A stretch of DNA of 38,971 nt. It comes from JBOGJI01 sp050747865 (GTDB lineage: Bacteria; Acidobacteriota; Thermoanaerobaculia; Multivoradales; JAHEKO01). The stretch lies in the NCBI GenBank assembly GCA_050747865.1, contig JBOGJI010000282.1:1-38971 (forward strand), given 5' to 3'. Positions 1 to 8,635 of this stretch are shown here, piece by piece (position 1 is the stretch's first letter; every line of letters starts with the position of its first letter). Under the pieces are notes generated by a model. That model had not been told where the DNA came from, searched no databases, and saw only the letters and a list, made by a program, of their open reading frames with translations. The translations under genes and the position numbers were made by a program.

Positions 1-1
1 G

Positions 2-397
2 GCGGCTGGCCCGGCGGCTCCCCTGGAGCGGCTCCTGGAGGAGGTCGATCGGCGTCGCGCCCCGCTGGCCGCCCATCTGCAGGAAGCCGAAGGCGTGGCG
101 GTCGTGGACGGCGCCCTGGTCATCAGCACCCGCCCTGGAGACGACTGGCTGCAGCGTGCGCTCGAGCGACCCGGAAACCGCGAGGCCCTGGAAGCCGCGA
201 TCGCGGCCACCTTCGGCGAGGCCCTGACGTGGCGGCTCGCCGCCGGCGGTGGCGACACCGTCACCAGGAGCGCCGCGCCGGCCCCGTCCGAGCAGGAGGT
301 GCCCGTCACGGTGACCGAGCATCCGACCGTCCAGGCCGTGCTCGACATCTTCGGCGGCCGGGTGGAGAGTCTCGAGGCGCGAGACCAGGACCGGTGA
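2..397 (+). CDS. dnaX: DNA polymerase III subunit gamma/tau, C-terminal part (5' end outside window)
   Basis: The reading frame is open from the window edge to a TGA at 395-397, so only the last 131 residues of the protein are visible. They contain no ATPase domain. They match the C-terminal region of bacterial DnaX proteins, which ends with a short motif close to the stop (here HPTVQAVLDIFGGRVESLE). DnaX is the clamp-loader subunit that opens the beta clamp and ties polymerase cores together. The identification rests partly on context: ybaB and recR follow directly, the dnaX-ybaB-recR order found across many phyla. A GTG at 95 lies inside the frame and is not a start. Confidence 0.8.
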   Translation, partial: AAGPAAPLERLLEEVDRRRAPLAAHLQEAEGVAVVDGALVISTRPGDDWLQRALERPGNREALEAAIAATFGEALTWRLAAGGGDTVTRSAAPAPSEQEVPVTVTEHPTVQAVLDIFGGRVESLEARDQDR

Positions 398-455
398 CCG
401 GCATAGCGCAACCCGACGCAGGCCCGCCGCCGGCGGCCGGCCCCGGAGTGAGGAC

Positions 456-761
456 ATGAACATCCAGAAGCTGATGAAGCAGGCGCAGCAGATGCAGCAG
501 CGCATGGAGGAGGAGCTGGCGGAGCTCGAGGTCGAGGCCGCCGCGGGCGGTGGCATGGTCTCCGCCCGCATGAACGGCCACAAGCAGCTCCTGGGGCTGA
601 CCATCGACCCCGAGGTCATCGACGCCGACGACCCCGCCATGCTGCAGGACCTCGTCGTCGCCGCGGTCAACGAGGCGGCGCGCCGGGTGGACGAGGAGGC
701 CAAGGGCAAGCTCGGCGGCATGCTCCCTGGCCTGGGCGGCATGTTGCCCGGCCTCGGTTAG
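456..761 (+). CDS. ybaB: YbaB/EbfC family nucleoid-associated protein
   Basis: A 101-residue protein of usual length for this family, which forms tweezer-shaped dimers that bind DNA without strong sequence preference. The N-terminus is a charged, Met/Gln-rich helix (MNIQKLMKQAQQMQQRMEEE) followed by the short beta region with the conserved G-M-V-S segment and the D-P-E-V-I-D motif, as in EbfC. The C-terminal tail is a small tandem repeat, GGMLPGL twice, which is common in the family. A GAGG element lies before the ATG. It sits between dnaX and recR with gaps of 58 and 6 bp, so co-transcription for replication and repair is likely. Confidence 0.93.
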   Translation: MNIQKLMKQAQQMQQRMEEELAELEVEAAAGGGMVSARMNGHKQLLGLTIDPEVIDADDPAMLQDLVVAAVNEAARRVDEEAKGKLGGMLPGLGGMLPGLG

Positions 762-767
762 GGGCCC

Positions 768-1352
768 ATGGCCGACCCGCTGGCGCGCCTGCTCGGCGAG
801 CTGACCCGGCTGCCCGGCGTCGGGCCGCGCACCGCGGCGCGCCTCGCCCACCACATCCTGAAAGCGCCGCAGGAGGAGGCCGAGGCCCTCGCCGCCGCGG
901 TCCTCGAGGTCAAGCGCGAGCTGTTCTATTGCAGCCGCTGCAACTCCATCACCGCGGTCGATCCCTGCCGGTTCTGCACCGACCCGGACCGCGACCGCAC
1001 ACGGATCTGCGTCGTCGAGGAGCCCTTCAACATCCAGCCGATCGAGCGCACCGGCGAATACCACGGCCTCTACCACGTGCTGCTCGGCTCTCTGTCCCCG
1101 CAGCGCGGCATCGGCCCCGGAGAGCTGGCCATCGACGGCCTGCTCCAGCGCCTCGCGGGCGTCGAGGAGGTGATCCTCGCCACCAACCCGAACGTCGAGG
1201 GGGAAGCCACCGCCCTCTACCTGGCGCGCCTGCTCAAGGCCCGTGGCGTCAAGGTCAGCCGCCTGGCCTTCGGCATGCCGGTCGGCGGCGACATCGAATA
1301 CACCGACGAGGTCACCCTGGGCCGCGCCCTCTCCGGCCGCCGCGAGCTGTAA
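768..1352 (+). CDS. recR: Recombination mediator protein RecR
   Basis: A 194-residue protein of standard RecR length. RecR works with RecF/RecO to load RecA on SSB-coated gaps. The order of domains is complete: a helix-hairpin-helix around residues 10-30 (LTRLPGVGPRTAARLA), a C4 zinc finger with Cys55, Cys58, Cys67 and Cys70, and a Toprim domain from about residue 78 with the VEEP and ATNPNVEGEATA segments. The C-terminal Walker-B-like stretch LAFGMPVGGDIEYTDEVTL is also intact. The ATG lies six bases after the ybaB stop, which supports an operon with dnaX and ybaB. Confidence 0.97.
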   Translation: MADPLARLLGELTRLPGVGPRTAARLAHHILKAPQEEAEALAAAVLEVKRELFYCSRCNSITAVDPCRFCTDPDRDRTRICVVEEPFNIQPIERTGEYHGLYHVLLGSLSPQRGIGPGELAIDGLLQRLAGVEEVILATNPNVEGEATALYLARLLKARGVKVSRLAFGMPVGGDIEYTDEVTLGRALSGRREL

Positions 1353-1373
1353 AGACCGTATCCGGCGCGGTGG

Positions 1374-1379
1374 TAGCGT
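1374..1379 (+). promoter_or_regulatory. Candidate -10 element (TAGCGT) for a leaderless aminotransferase mRNA
   Basis: TAGCGT matches the TANNNT pattern and lies exactly 6 nt before the ATG at 1386, so transcription would begin at or next to the start codon. No Shine-Dalgarno sequence lies at a normal distance. The same spacing recurs before mutY and the YchF-type gene. Confidence 0.4.
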
Positions 1380-1385
1380 CCCGGC

Positions 1386-2669
1386 ATGGCGCGGCTCAAG
1401 CGCGGCGATCTGCCGCCGCAGATGCTGGCGCGGCCGCCGGGGCGGCGCTCGCGGGCGCTGTCGCGGCGCCTCGAGCGCTCGGAGGCTCCCGGCGTCAACA
1501 CGCTGCAGGGCGGCGAGCCCGCGGTGGTCTGGGCGCAGGCCCTCGGGGTCAACGTCCTCGACGTCGACGGCAACCGATACCTCGACTTCACCTCCGGCTT
1601 CGGCGCCTCCGCGGTCGGCCACCGCCATCCGGATGTGGTGGCCGCGGTGCGCCGCCAAAGTGCCGCGCTGCTGCACGGTCTGGGGGATGTCGCCGCCCAC
1701 CCGGCGCGCGTAGACCTGGCCGAGGAGCTCGTCGGGCGCGCGCCGCTCCCCGACGCCCGCGTCCACTTCGCGATCTCCGGCGCCGACGCCGTGGAGGTGG
1801 CGCTGAAGACCGCCCGGCTGGCCACCGGCCGGCCCGGGGTCGTCGCCTTCGCGCCCGCCTACCACGGCACCACGCTCGGCGCCCTGGCGGCGGGCAGCCG
1901 CGAGGCCTTCCGCGCCCCGTTCGCCGACTGGCTCAATCCCCATGTCGCGCGGCTCGCCTTCGGATGCGATGCGGGAGCCCTCGAGCGGGCGCTCGCCGGC
2001 GGGCACGTCGCCGCCGTGCTGGTCGAGCCGATCGTCGGGCGGGAGGGCGTCCACATTCCGCCGGCGGGCTGGCTCACCGCCGTCGCCGAGATCTGTCGGC
2101 GCCACGGCACCCTGCTCATCGCCGACGAGATCCTGACCGGCTGCGGCCGCACCGGCACGTTCTTCGCCGTCGACCACGAGGGCATCGAGCCCGACCTTCT
2201 CTGCTGCGGCAAGGCCCTGGGGGGCGGCATGCCGATCGCCGCCGTGCTCGGCGGGCGCGACCTCATGGCCGCCTGGGACCCGGGCGACGACGGAGAGGCC
2301 CTGCACACCGCCACCTTCCTCGCCCACCCCCTGGCCTGCGCCGCCGCGCTCGCCACCCTCGCGGTCCTCACCCGCGACCGGCTCGACGAGCGCGCCGGCC
2401 GGTTGGGCGAGCGGCTCGCTCTCCTGCTCGCCTCCTGGCCCCGACGGCTGCCGGGAGTCGTCGCGGTGCGCGGCCGCGGCCTGCTATGGGGCGTCGAGCT
2501 CGACTCGGCCGCGCGCGCCGGCGGGGTTCGGCGGCAGGCCCGCGACCGCGGCCTGCTGCTCTTGGGTTCCGGCCCGGTCCTCGAGCTCTGCCCGCCGTTG
2601 ACTATCTCCGAGGAGCTCCTCCTCCTCGGCTGCGACCTTCTCTCCGAGTCCCTCACCGCCGCCAATTGA
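1386..2669 (+). CDS. Class III (PLP-dependent) aminotransferase
   Basis: A 427-residue fold-type I aminotransferase. Visible landmarks are the N-terminal DVDGNRYLDFTSGFG motif near residue 57, the gly-rich cofactor loop ISGADAVEVALKTAR, the aspartate that contacts the PLP ring (Asp247 in IADEILTGCGRTG) and the Schiff-base lysine (Lys276 in CCGKALGGGMPIAAVLG). These place it with acetylornithine, 4-aminobutyrate and glutamate-1-semialdehyde aminotransferases. Substrate cannot be read from the sequence, and no arginine, haem or GABA genes adjoin it. The ATG follows a candidate -10 element without an SD sequence. The gap from recR is 33 bp, so it may be read from the recR operon, its own promoter, or both. 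Confidence 0.88.
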   Translation: MARLKRGDLPPQMLARPPGRRSRALSRRLERSEAPGVNTLQGGEPAVVWAQALGVNVLDVDGNRYLDFTSGFGASAVGHRHPDVVAAVRRQSAALLHGLGDVAAHPARVDLAEELVGRAPLPDARVHFAISGADAVEVALKTARLATGRPGVVAFAPAYHGTTLGALAAGSREAFRAPFADWLNPHVARLAFGCDAGALERALAGGHVAAVLVEPIVGREGVHIPPAGWLTAVAEICRRHGTLLIADEILTGCGRTGTFFAVDHEGIEPDLLCCGKALGGGMPIAAVLGGRDLMAAWDPGDDGEALHTATFLAHPLACAAALATLAVLTRDRLDERAGRLGERLALLLASWPRRLPGVVAVRGRGLLWGVELDSAARAGGVRRQARDRGLLLLGSGPVLELCPPLTISEELLLLGCDLLSESLTAAN

Positions 2670-2681
2670 ATCGGCCGCCGC

Positions 2682-2687
2682 TACAAT
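2682..2687 (+). promoter_or_regulatory. Candidate -10 element (TACAAT) for the P-loop ATPase gene
   Basis: TACAAT differs from the TATAAT consensus at one base and ends 10 nt before the ATG at 2698. No SD sequence is seen, so the mRNA would have a very short leader or none. No convincing -35 is present. Confidence 0.35.
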
Positions 2688-2697
2688 CCGACGCGGC

Positions 2698-3258
2698 ATG
2701 CAACGCTTGAAGCTGGCCTTCGTCGGCAGCCACGGAGTCGGCAAGACCACCCTTTGCTACGGCCTCGCCGCGCGCCTGAAGAGCCGCGACCTGGGAGTCG
2801 AGGTGGTGCACGAGGTGGCGCGCCGCTGCCCCCTGCCGATCAACGAGGCGACCACGGTCGCCGCCCAGCAGTGGATCCTGCACACCCAGATCGCCGAGGA
2901 GCTGGTGGCGGCGGAGCGCTACCCCGTGGTGCTCTCCGACCGCTCCGTGCTCGACAACTATGTCTACCTGCTGCTCGCCGCGGGACCGCAGCCGGCCCTG
3001 GAGTCGCTGCTCGTCTCCTGGCTCCCCACCTACGACCTGCTGGTCCACGTGCCGATCGTCGACGCGCCTTCGGCGGACGGGATCCGCGCTCCCGACCCCG
3101 CCTTCCAGCGCGCCGTCGACGAGCGCCTCGACCGCGAGCTCGCCGAGCGGCGCCTCTCTCCTCTGTCTCTCGATCCCCAGGATCGCGACGGCTGGCTGGA
3201 TCGGGTCGAGGATGCCGTCCTGGCCAGGCTCGCCCCGGCCCAGATGGAGCTCCTATGA
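2698..3258 (+). CDS. Small P-loop ATPase/kinase, AAA_28 (NadR-like) type
   Basis: A 186-residue protein with a Walker A motif at residues 10-18 (GSHGVGKTT, Lys16) right at the N-terminus. A kinase-like DRSVLDNYVYL motif lies in the middle (LSDRSVLDNY, about residues 80-89). This resembles the ATPase/ribosylnicotinamide-kinase-like domain called AAA_28, also found at the C-terminus of NadR. Family members include nucleoside kinases and uncharacterised ATPases, and I cannot name the substrate. The gene ends 7 bp from the convergent mutY stop with no clear terminator between them. The start is set by the ATG immediately before the Walker A strand. Confidence 0.72.
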   Translation: MQRLKLAFVGSHGVGKTTLCYGLAARLKSRDLGVEVVHEVARRCPLPINEATTVAAQQWILHTQIAEELVAAERYPVVLSDRSVLDNYVYLLLAAGPQPALESLLVSWLPTYDLLVHVPIVDAPSADGIRAPDPAFQRAVDERLDRELAERRLSPLSLDPQDRDGWLDRVEDAVLARLAPAQMELL

Positions 3259-3265
3259 GATTCAT

Positions 3266-4309
3266 TCACAGGCTCTTCGTATCCCTCGGCAGCGCCAGGG
3301 CCTTGGTGACCAGCGAGGAGATCGGCACCCCGGTCAGCCCCTGCGCGTCGAACCAGGCGGCCTCCGGAGCTTCGGCCACGTCGTCTCCGCCTCGCCAGCT
3401 CGCGGTGCGCACCTCCACCTCCAGGCGCCGATGGGTGATGCTGTGGCGGACCGCGCCGTGGGGCTCGGCCAGCCGCCAACGCCCGCCGTACTTGCGCTCG
3501 AGGGCGATGGCCGCGGAATCGCCTCGCGTCTCCACCCATGGAAGCTCCCAGAAGCCGTTCAGGAGACTCTGCTCCACCGGGCGACGGAACAAGAGAACGC
3601 TCTGTCCACTTGAGACCACCGCGGCGGTCAAGAGCCGCTTCTCCGAAGGGCGTTGGCGCGCCGGCAAGGGATATTGCTCCGGATTCCCGCTCCGTCGTGC
3701 CACGCACTCCGCCGCCATGGGACAGGCGGTACAGCGCGGACGGCGCGGCGTGCAAACCGTCGCCCCCAGCTCCATGAGGGCCTGGTTGGAGTCCCCGGGG
3801 CGCTGTGGATCGAGCCAGGCGGCGGCGAGCTCGGCGAGCCTGCGGCGCCCGCCGGCGCCGTCCCGGCGCACCTGCAGGCCGTGTAGCCGGCTCATCACCC
3901 GGGCGACATTCCCGTCGACGACGGGAATTGCTTCCCCGAAGGCGATGGACGCCACCGCGGCCGCCGTGTAGTCCCCGATGCCGGGAAGGCGGCGCCAGCC
4001 GGAAGCCGTCCGCGGCCACCCGGCCAGCGCGGCCAGCTCGCGGGCGGCGGTGTGGAGATGTCGCGCCCGCCGGTAGTAGCCGAGTCCAGACCACTCGGCC
4101 AGCACCTCCTGCTCCGACGCCGCGGCCAACCTCTCCAGGGTGGGAAAGCGCGCGAGAAACCGGCGGTAGCGCGGCACCACGGTCTCCGCGCGCGTCTGCT
4201 GGAGCATCACCTCGGAGACCCAGACCTTGTAGGGATCGGCCTCCCCACGCCAGGGAAGACCGCGGCGATGGGCGCCATACCAGGCGAGCAGGGCGTTCGG
4301 GTCGGGCAC
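3266..4309 (-). CDS. mutY: A/G-specific adenine glycosylase MutY
   Basis: A 347-residue DNA glycosylase that removes adenine mispaired with 8-oxoguanine. The catalytic glutamate is Glu33 (VSEVMLQQT). The helix-hairpin-helix LPGIGDYTAAAV lies at 108-119 and the catalytic aspartate is Asp132 (VVDGNV). The 4Fe-4S cluster cysteines are Cys186, Cys193, Cys196 and Cys202 in the canonical C-X6-C-X2-C-X5-C spacing. The C-terminal NUDIX-like 8-oxoG recognition domain is present (about 225-345). The start is a GTG with TAGACT 6 nt upstream and no SD, so the mRNA is probably leaderless. This promoter would lie downstream of the terminator that ends the RNA candidate at 4379-4562. Confidence 0.96.
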   Translation of the reverse strand: MPDPNALLAWYGAHRRGLPWRGEADPYKVWVSEVMLQQTRAETVVPRYRRFLARFPTLERLAAASEQEVLAEWSGLGYYRRARHLHTAARELAALAGWPRTASGWRRLPGIGDYTAAAVASIAFGEAIPVVDGNVARVMSRLHGLQVRRDGAGGRRRLAELAAAWLDPQRPGDSNQALMELGATVCTPRRPRCTACPMAAECVARRSGNPEQYPLPARQRPSEKRLLTAAVVSSGQSVLLFRRPVEQSLLNGFWELPWVETRGDSAAIALERKYGGRWRLAEPHGAVRHSITHRRLEVEVRTASWRGGDDVAEAPEAAWFDAQGLTGVPISSLVTKALALPRDTKSL

Positions 4310-4315
4310 CGAGTC

Positions 4316-4321
4316 AGTCTA
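4316..4321 (-). promoter_or_regulatory. Candidate -10 element (TAGACT) for leaderless mutY
   Basis: Read on the minus strand, TAGACT is followed by six bases and then the GTG start of mutY. No SD sequence lies in between, so the transcript should start at the initiation codon. Confidence 0.45.
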
Positions 4322-4378
4322 GCCGGTCCCGCGTGCAGCCAGAATGGCGCGCCGCGACCCCGGGCCCGGAAAAGGAAA

Positions 4379-4398
4379 CGCCCCGCCGAAGCGGGGCG
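4379..4398 (-). terminator. Intrinsic terminator of the minus-strand RNA
   Basis: An 8-bp GC stem (CGCCCCGC/GCGGGGCG) closes a UUCG tetraloop in the stable C(UUCG)G form on the minus strand and is followed by TTTCCTTTTCC. On the plus strand there is no T-run after the stem. It lies about 70 bp upstream of the mutY start, so it should separate the RNA from mutY. Confidence 0.7.
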
Positions 4399-4562
4399 CG
4401 GTTACGATTGGATATGTGGGAGGTTCCGTCGGAGGTTGGCTTCTTATGGATCTACCCCTGTCCAACTAGGGGAAATCGGCAAGAGAAGTGGATGTGCAGG
4501 TCGCGAACGACCTGACGCTTAGGATGGTTGTTGTCGCCGGTTGGAGAACCTCCGCACATATC
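4379..4562 (-). ncRNA. Candidate structured non-coding RNA with intrinsic terminator
   Basis: On the minus strand a P1 helix joins 4562-4546 to 4426-4411: GAUAUGUG/CACAUAUC and GGAGGUUC/GAACCUCC, 16 pairs with one bulged C at 4554. Inside lie a 7-bp hairpin with a UUCG loop (4514-4497) and a second hairpin, CUUCU/AGAAG (4488-4484 with 4444-4440) capped by GAUUU and CCCCU pairing with AGAUC and AGGGG around an 8-nt loop (4467-4460). That loop could pair with UCCAAC at 4545-4540 to form a 6-bp pseudoknot. A terminator follows P1. Minus polarity is favoured because one pair is G-U on minus but C-A on plus, and the UUCG loops and U-rich tail exist only on minus. No protein frame is credible here. 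I do not recognise the family. 6S RNA is one alternative, but its sequence hallmarks are not evident. The 5' end is uncertain. Confidence 0.6.
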
Positions 4563-4571
4563 ACTCACAAA

Positions 4572-4594
4572 ACTTGCTTCTCCTCGAAGCAAGT
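4572..4594. repeat. Perfect 9-bp inverted repeat upstream of the RNA candidate
   Basis: ACTTGCTTC, a 5-nt loop and GAAGCAAGT pair perfectly. On the minus strand the stem is followed by TTTTG, a weak terminator-like tail just before P1 of the RNA. It could be the 5' hairpin of the RNA, a protein-binding site near the origin, or a weak terminator; the sequence does not decide. Confidence 0.5.
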
Positions 4595-4769
4595 GCCGTG
4601 CCAGAAAGTGGTGCCTGCCCTATGGGCTGGACCCTCGATTCTGCACGACCTGTGAAGCACATAACTCCCGAGCGCCTGAGAATATTCCCCCGCTTGCCGG
4701 CCGAGCCACGTGTGTTATCCTTGCTGACCCGCTCGACGAGGGTCTTGAACGCTTCAGGCACGGCGAGCT

Positions 4770-4790
4770 TTTTCCACAGATTGTGGAAAA
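4770..4790. promoter_or_regulatory. Two inverted DnaA boxes upstream of dnaA
   Basis: TTTTCCACA at 4770-4778 and its inverse TGTGGAAAA at 4782-4790 form a head-to-head pair 3 bp apart. Each matches the DnaA-box consensus TTATNCACA/TTWTNCACA at all but at most one base. They end 22 bp before the dnaA ATG, which suits DnaA autoregulation and possibly one half of a bipartite origin. Confidence 0.75.
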
Positions 4791-4812
4791 CCTGCGGATC
4801 CCCCGTCCCGTC

Positions 4813-6111
<1,299 letters not shown>

Positions 6112-6361
6112 CCTGCGTCGGCAACCGCGCCCTTGCGGGAGACCCCGTGGATCTCCTGTGCACGCCGCTGTGGAATTCGCTTCTCCGCAATCCCTCCGCA
6201 ACGTCTCCACACCCCATCCACCGGCCTCTGCACACGGCCCGCCGGCGCAAACCGGCGACCGCTCTCGCTCGCCGCGAAGCTCCGCAGTGTCCACAGGTCC
6301 GACTACCACGACGGCTAGATATACTCCTTGTTCCAAGAAGTAGGAGAGGGAGCAACCAAGC
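6112..6361. other. oriC: dnaA-dnaN intergenic region, candidate origin of replication
   Basis: This 250-bp gap holds several DnaA-box-like 9-mers: GTCTCCACA (6203-6211) and GTGTCCACA (6287-6295) each match TTATCCACA at seven of nine positions, and the inverse TGTGGAATT (6169-6177) matches more weakly. With the inverted pair upstream of dnaA this suggests a bipartite origin. No long AT-rich unwinding element is evident; the richest stretch is around 6315-6345. A candidate -10 for dnaN (TATACT, 6320-6325) and a purine-rich SD region lie at the right end. Confidence 0.5.
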
Positions 6362-7459
6362 ATGCAGATCCGAGTGAACCGCCCAAAGTTTCTCGCCGAG
6401 CTGTCCCCGATGCAGGGGATCGTTGAACGTCGCTCGACGATCCCGGTGCTCTCGCATCTGCTGCTGCAGGCGCAGGACGATCACCTGCGGCTGGCGGCGA
6501 CCGACCTCGACGTCTCCTTGACCAGCCGCGTCGCGGCCGAGGTCCAGCAGCCGGGCGCGCTGGCGATCCAGGCCCAGAAGTTCTTCGAGATCGTGCGCTC
6601 GTTGGCTGCCGACAGCGTAGAGCTGGAGGTCGAGGGGGAGAACCACCTGCACATTCGCTCCGGCAACTCGCGCTTCAAGCTGCGTGGCCTGCCGGCGAGC
6701 GACTTTCCCACGCTGCCCGAGATCGAGGCCGACGGCAGCGTCGGCATCCCCTTCGGCATGCTGCGGAGGATGACCGAGAAGATCCTGTTCGCGGTGTCTA
6801 CCGAGGAGTCCCGCTTCCAGCTCAACGGGGCGCTTCTGGAGACGCGCGACGGGGGGTTCGCCCTGGTGGCGACCGATGGTTACCGGCTGGCCCTGGTGGA
6901 GAACGAGCTGGAAGGCATGGCCGCGGCCGACGGCGTCCTCGTGCCCCGCAAGGCGCTGCAGGAGCTGCTGCGCCTCGACTTCGATGGCGAGGTCACGTTC
7001 CGGCGCGCCAGCCACCACCTGGGCTTCGGTCTCGGGTCGAGGCAGCTCTCCTGCCGCATCCTGGAGGGATCCTTTCCCGACTACCAGCGGGTGATCGCCA
7101 AGGACAACCCCTACCAGGCGGTCTTCGAGCGCAAGCTCCTGCACGACGCCGTGCAGCGCGTCGCCCTGATGACGGGCGACCGCGCCTCCGGCATCCGGCT
7201 GGAGCTGGGCGGCGGCCAGGTCACCGTGTCGACGGCCAACCCCGATCTGGGCGAGGCGGTGGAAGAGGTGCCCGGGGAGGTCGGCGAGGAGGCGCTGGCC
7301 TTCGGCGTCAACCCCAGCTACCTGCTCCAGTTCCTGGATGCCTGCGGCGGCGAGAAGGTGCGCTTCGAGCTCAAGGACGAGGCCAGCCAGGCTGTCGGCT
7401 TCCCGGTGGACGGCCAGGACAGCCGGTACCTCTGCGTCATCATGCCGATGCGGGTGTGA
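6362..7459 (+). CDS. dnaN: DNA polymerase III beta subunit (sliding clamp)
   Basis: A 365-residue protein, the usual clamp length, made of three similar domains of about 120 residues. It dimerises into the ring that holds polymerase III on DNA. Landmarks include the opening MQIRVNRPKFLAELSPMQGIV, the RSTIPVLSHLLL segment, LRLAATDLDVSL in domain 1, TDGYRLALVE in domain 2, and the C-terminal hydrophobic cleft ending in SRYLCVIMPMRV. A GGAGAGGGAG tract upstream of the ATG serves as SD, unlike several nearby leaderless genes. It is followed after 40 bp by recF, as in most bacterial origin clusters. Confidence 0.97.
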   Translation: MQIRVNRPKFLAELSPMQGIVERRSTIPVLSHLLLQAQDDHLRLAATDLDVSLTSRVAAEVQQPGALAIQAQKFFEIVRSLAADSVELEVEGENHLHIRSGNSRFKLRGLPASDFPTLPEIEADGSVGIPFGMLRRMTEKILFAVSTEESRFQLNGALLETRDGGFALVATDGYRLALVENELEGMAAADGVLVPRKALQELLRLDFDGEVTFRRASHHLGFGLGSRQLSCRILEGSFPDYQRVIAKDNPYQAVFERKLLHDAVQRVALMTGDRASGIRLELGGGQVTVSTANPDLGEAVEEVPGEVGEEALAFGVNPSYLLQFLDACGGEKVRFELKDEASQAVGFPVDGQDSRYLCVIMPMRV

Positions 7460-7499
7460 GCCGGCCGCTGCCGAGCTCGTGCGCGAGGCCCGAGCGGCC

Positions 7500-8579
7500 G
7501 TGATCACCCGCCTCGTCGCGCGCGACTTTCGCAATCTGCGGGCGTTCGATTGGCGTCCCCTGCCTGGCTGGAACGTGCTCGAAGGACCGAACGGCGCCGG
7601 CAAGACCAGCGTGCTGGAGGCGCTCTATGCGGCGGCGACCACCCGCTCGTTTCGCGCCGGCCGGCTGGCCGGCTGTGTCCGGCAAGGCGCCGACGGCTTC
7701 CAGGTCGAGGTGGAGACCGAAGGGGAGGCGCGTACAAGCCTAGCGATCGCCTGGGGCGAAGCGGGGCTCGATAGGCGGCGCAACGGGTCGCCAACGGAGC
7801 TCGCCGAGCACCTCGCGGTCCAGCCGGTGGTGCTCTGGTGGCTGGGCTCGCTGGCGGTGGTCGGCGGCGGTCCGCGGGAGCGCCGGCGGCTGCTCGACCA
7901 AGGCCTGGTCGCCTTGTCGCCGAAGACTCTGGAGGCGAGCGGCCGCTACCGGCGGGCATTGAAGCAGAAGCGCCGTCTGCTCGCCGAGAGCCGGGCGAAC
8001 GGCGCTGAGCTCGAGAGCTGGAATGATCTGCTGGCCGTGGAAGCGAGCGTCCTGGTACGGGCGCGGGCAGAATACGTGGCGCGCCTGGAGGCGGCCATCG
8101 AGGCGATCCTGGAAGAGGACGGAGGAGAGGCGAAGGCGATTGGGCTGCGTTACCGGCCCAGCCTACCGCAGGCGCTGGACGGAGCCGAGGCGGCCCAGCG
8201 GGCCCTCCACTCCTGGCGCCGGCGCGAACAGGACTCCGGCCGCATCCTGGTCGGGCCGCAGCGCGACGAGCTGGTGGTCACCTGGCGCGGCGCCGCCGCC
8301 GAGACCGCCTCCGGCGGAGAGCGAAAATGGATCACCCTGGTGCTGGCGGCGGGGCGCGGCCGGGTCCTGGAGGCGGGCGAGAAGCACCCCGTCTATCTGC
8401 TCGACGACCTAGACGCCGAGCTCGACGCCGAGCGGCTGCGGCGCTCTCTGCGGCTGTTCTCGGAGGGCTCCCAGAAGGTGGTCACGACGACTCGCGCGGA
8501 GCCCCTCGAGGCGGTCGCGGAGAGCGCGATCTGGAGGCTGCGGGACGGGCGCGTGAAGGGTTCGCAAAACTTGACGTAA
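7500..8579 (+). CDS. recF: DNA replication and repair protein RecF
   Basis: An SMC-like ABC ATPase of 359 residues that helps RecOR load RecA at gaps. The Walker A motif is EGPNGAGKTSVLEAL near residue 30. The ABC signature is the variant ASGGERKWITLVLAA and Walker B is VYLLDDLDAELDAERL. A central coiled region follows EVEASVLVRARAEYVARLE. I chose the GTG at 7500 because VITRLVARDFRNLRAF matches the usual RecF beginning; a second in-frame GTG at 7479 is possible. The frame is open further upstream inside dnaN, but that part is not RecF-like. It is probably translated from the dnaN transcript. Confidence 0.93.
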   Translation: MITRLVARDFRNLRAFDWRPLPGWNVLEGPNGAGKTSVLEALYAAATTRSFRAGRLAGCVRQGADGFQVEVETEGEARTSLAIAWGEAGLDRRRNGSPTELAEHLAVQPVVLWWLGSLAVVGGGPRERRRLLDQGLVALSPKTLEASGRYRRALKQKRRLLAESRANGAELESWNDLLAVEASVLVRARAEYVARLEAAIEAILEEDGGEAKAIGLRYRPSLPQALDGAEAAQRALHSWRRREQDSGRILVGPQRDELVVTWRGAAAETASGGERKWITLVLAAGRGRVLEAGEKHPVYLLDDLDAELDAERLRRSLRLFSEGSQKVVTTTRAEPLEAVAESAIWRLRDGRVKGSQNLT

Positions 8580-8603
8580 GATATTTCAAGTCAACATCTT
8601 ACG
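8569..8603. repeat. Interleaved inverted repeats at the recF end and gyrB promoter
   Basis: Two inverted repeats interlock: ACTTGA (8569-8574) with TCAAGT (8586-8591), and CGTAAGAT (8575-8582) with ATCTTACG (8596-8603). Both sets cannot form simple nested stems; they would make a pseudoknot in RNA or two overlapping operators in DNA. The second repeat ends 2 bp before the -35 of the gyrB promoter and covers the recF stop codon. Confidence 0.55.
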
Positions 8604-8605
8604 GC

Positions 8606-8635
8606 TTGGATCAACGGCGCCATTTGTGCTACACT
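8606..8635 (+). promoter_or_regulatory. Promoter for gyrB
   Basis: TTGGAT (8606-8611) and TACACT (8630-8635) are separated by 18 bp, and the -10 is preceded by TGC, an extended -10. Transcription from here would give a GC-rich leader of about 220 nt before the gyrB GTG at 8866, with several possible stems. The 286-bp recF-gyrB gap contains no other gene. Confidence 0.6.

Noticed and set aside
306..2327. Very long open frame on the minus strand across dnaX, ybaB, recR and the aminotransferase
   Set aside because: Its composition (Gly/Ala/Arg/Gln-rich, no motifs) is that of a GC-rich antisense shadow, and the plus strand carries clear conserved genes.
4411..4562. The RNA candidate read on the plus strand
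   Set aside because: One pair becomes a C-A mismatch, the hairpin loops become CGAA, and no T-run follows a stem on plus.
4411..4562. SRP RNA, tmRNA or RNase P RNA
   Set aside because: The SRP tetraloop region, a tmRNA tag with tRNA-like ends, and the RNase P core motifs were looked for and not seen; the size also fits none of the last two.
4528..4812. In-frame N-terminal extension of DnaA
   Set aside because: The extension overlaps the structured RNA and the DnaA boxes, has no DnaA-like sequence, and the ATG at 4813 gives the normal length.
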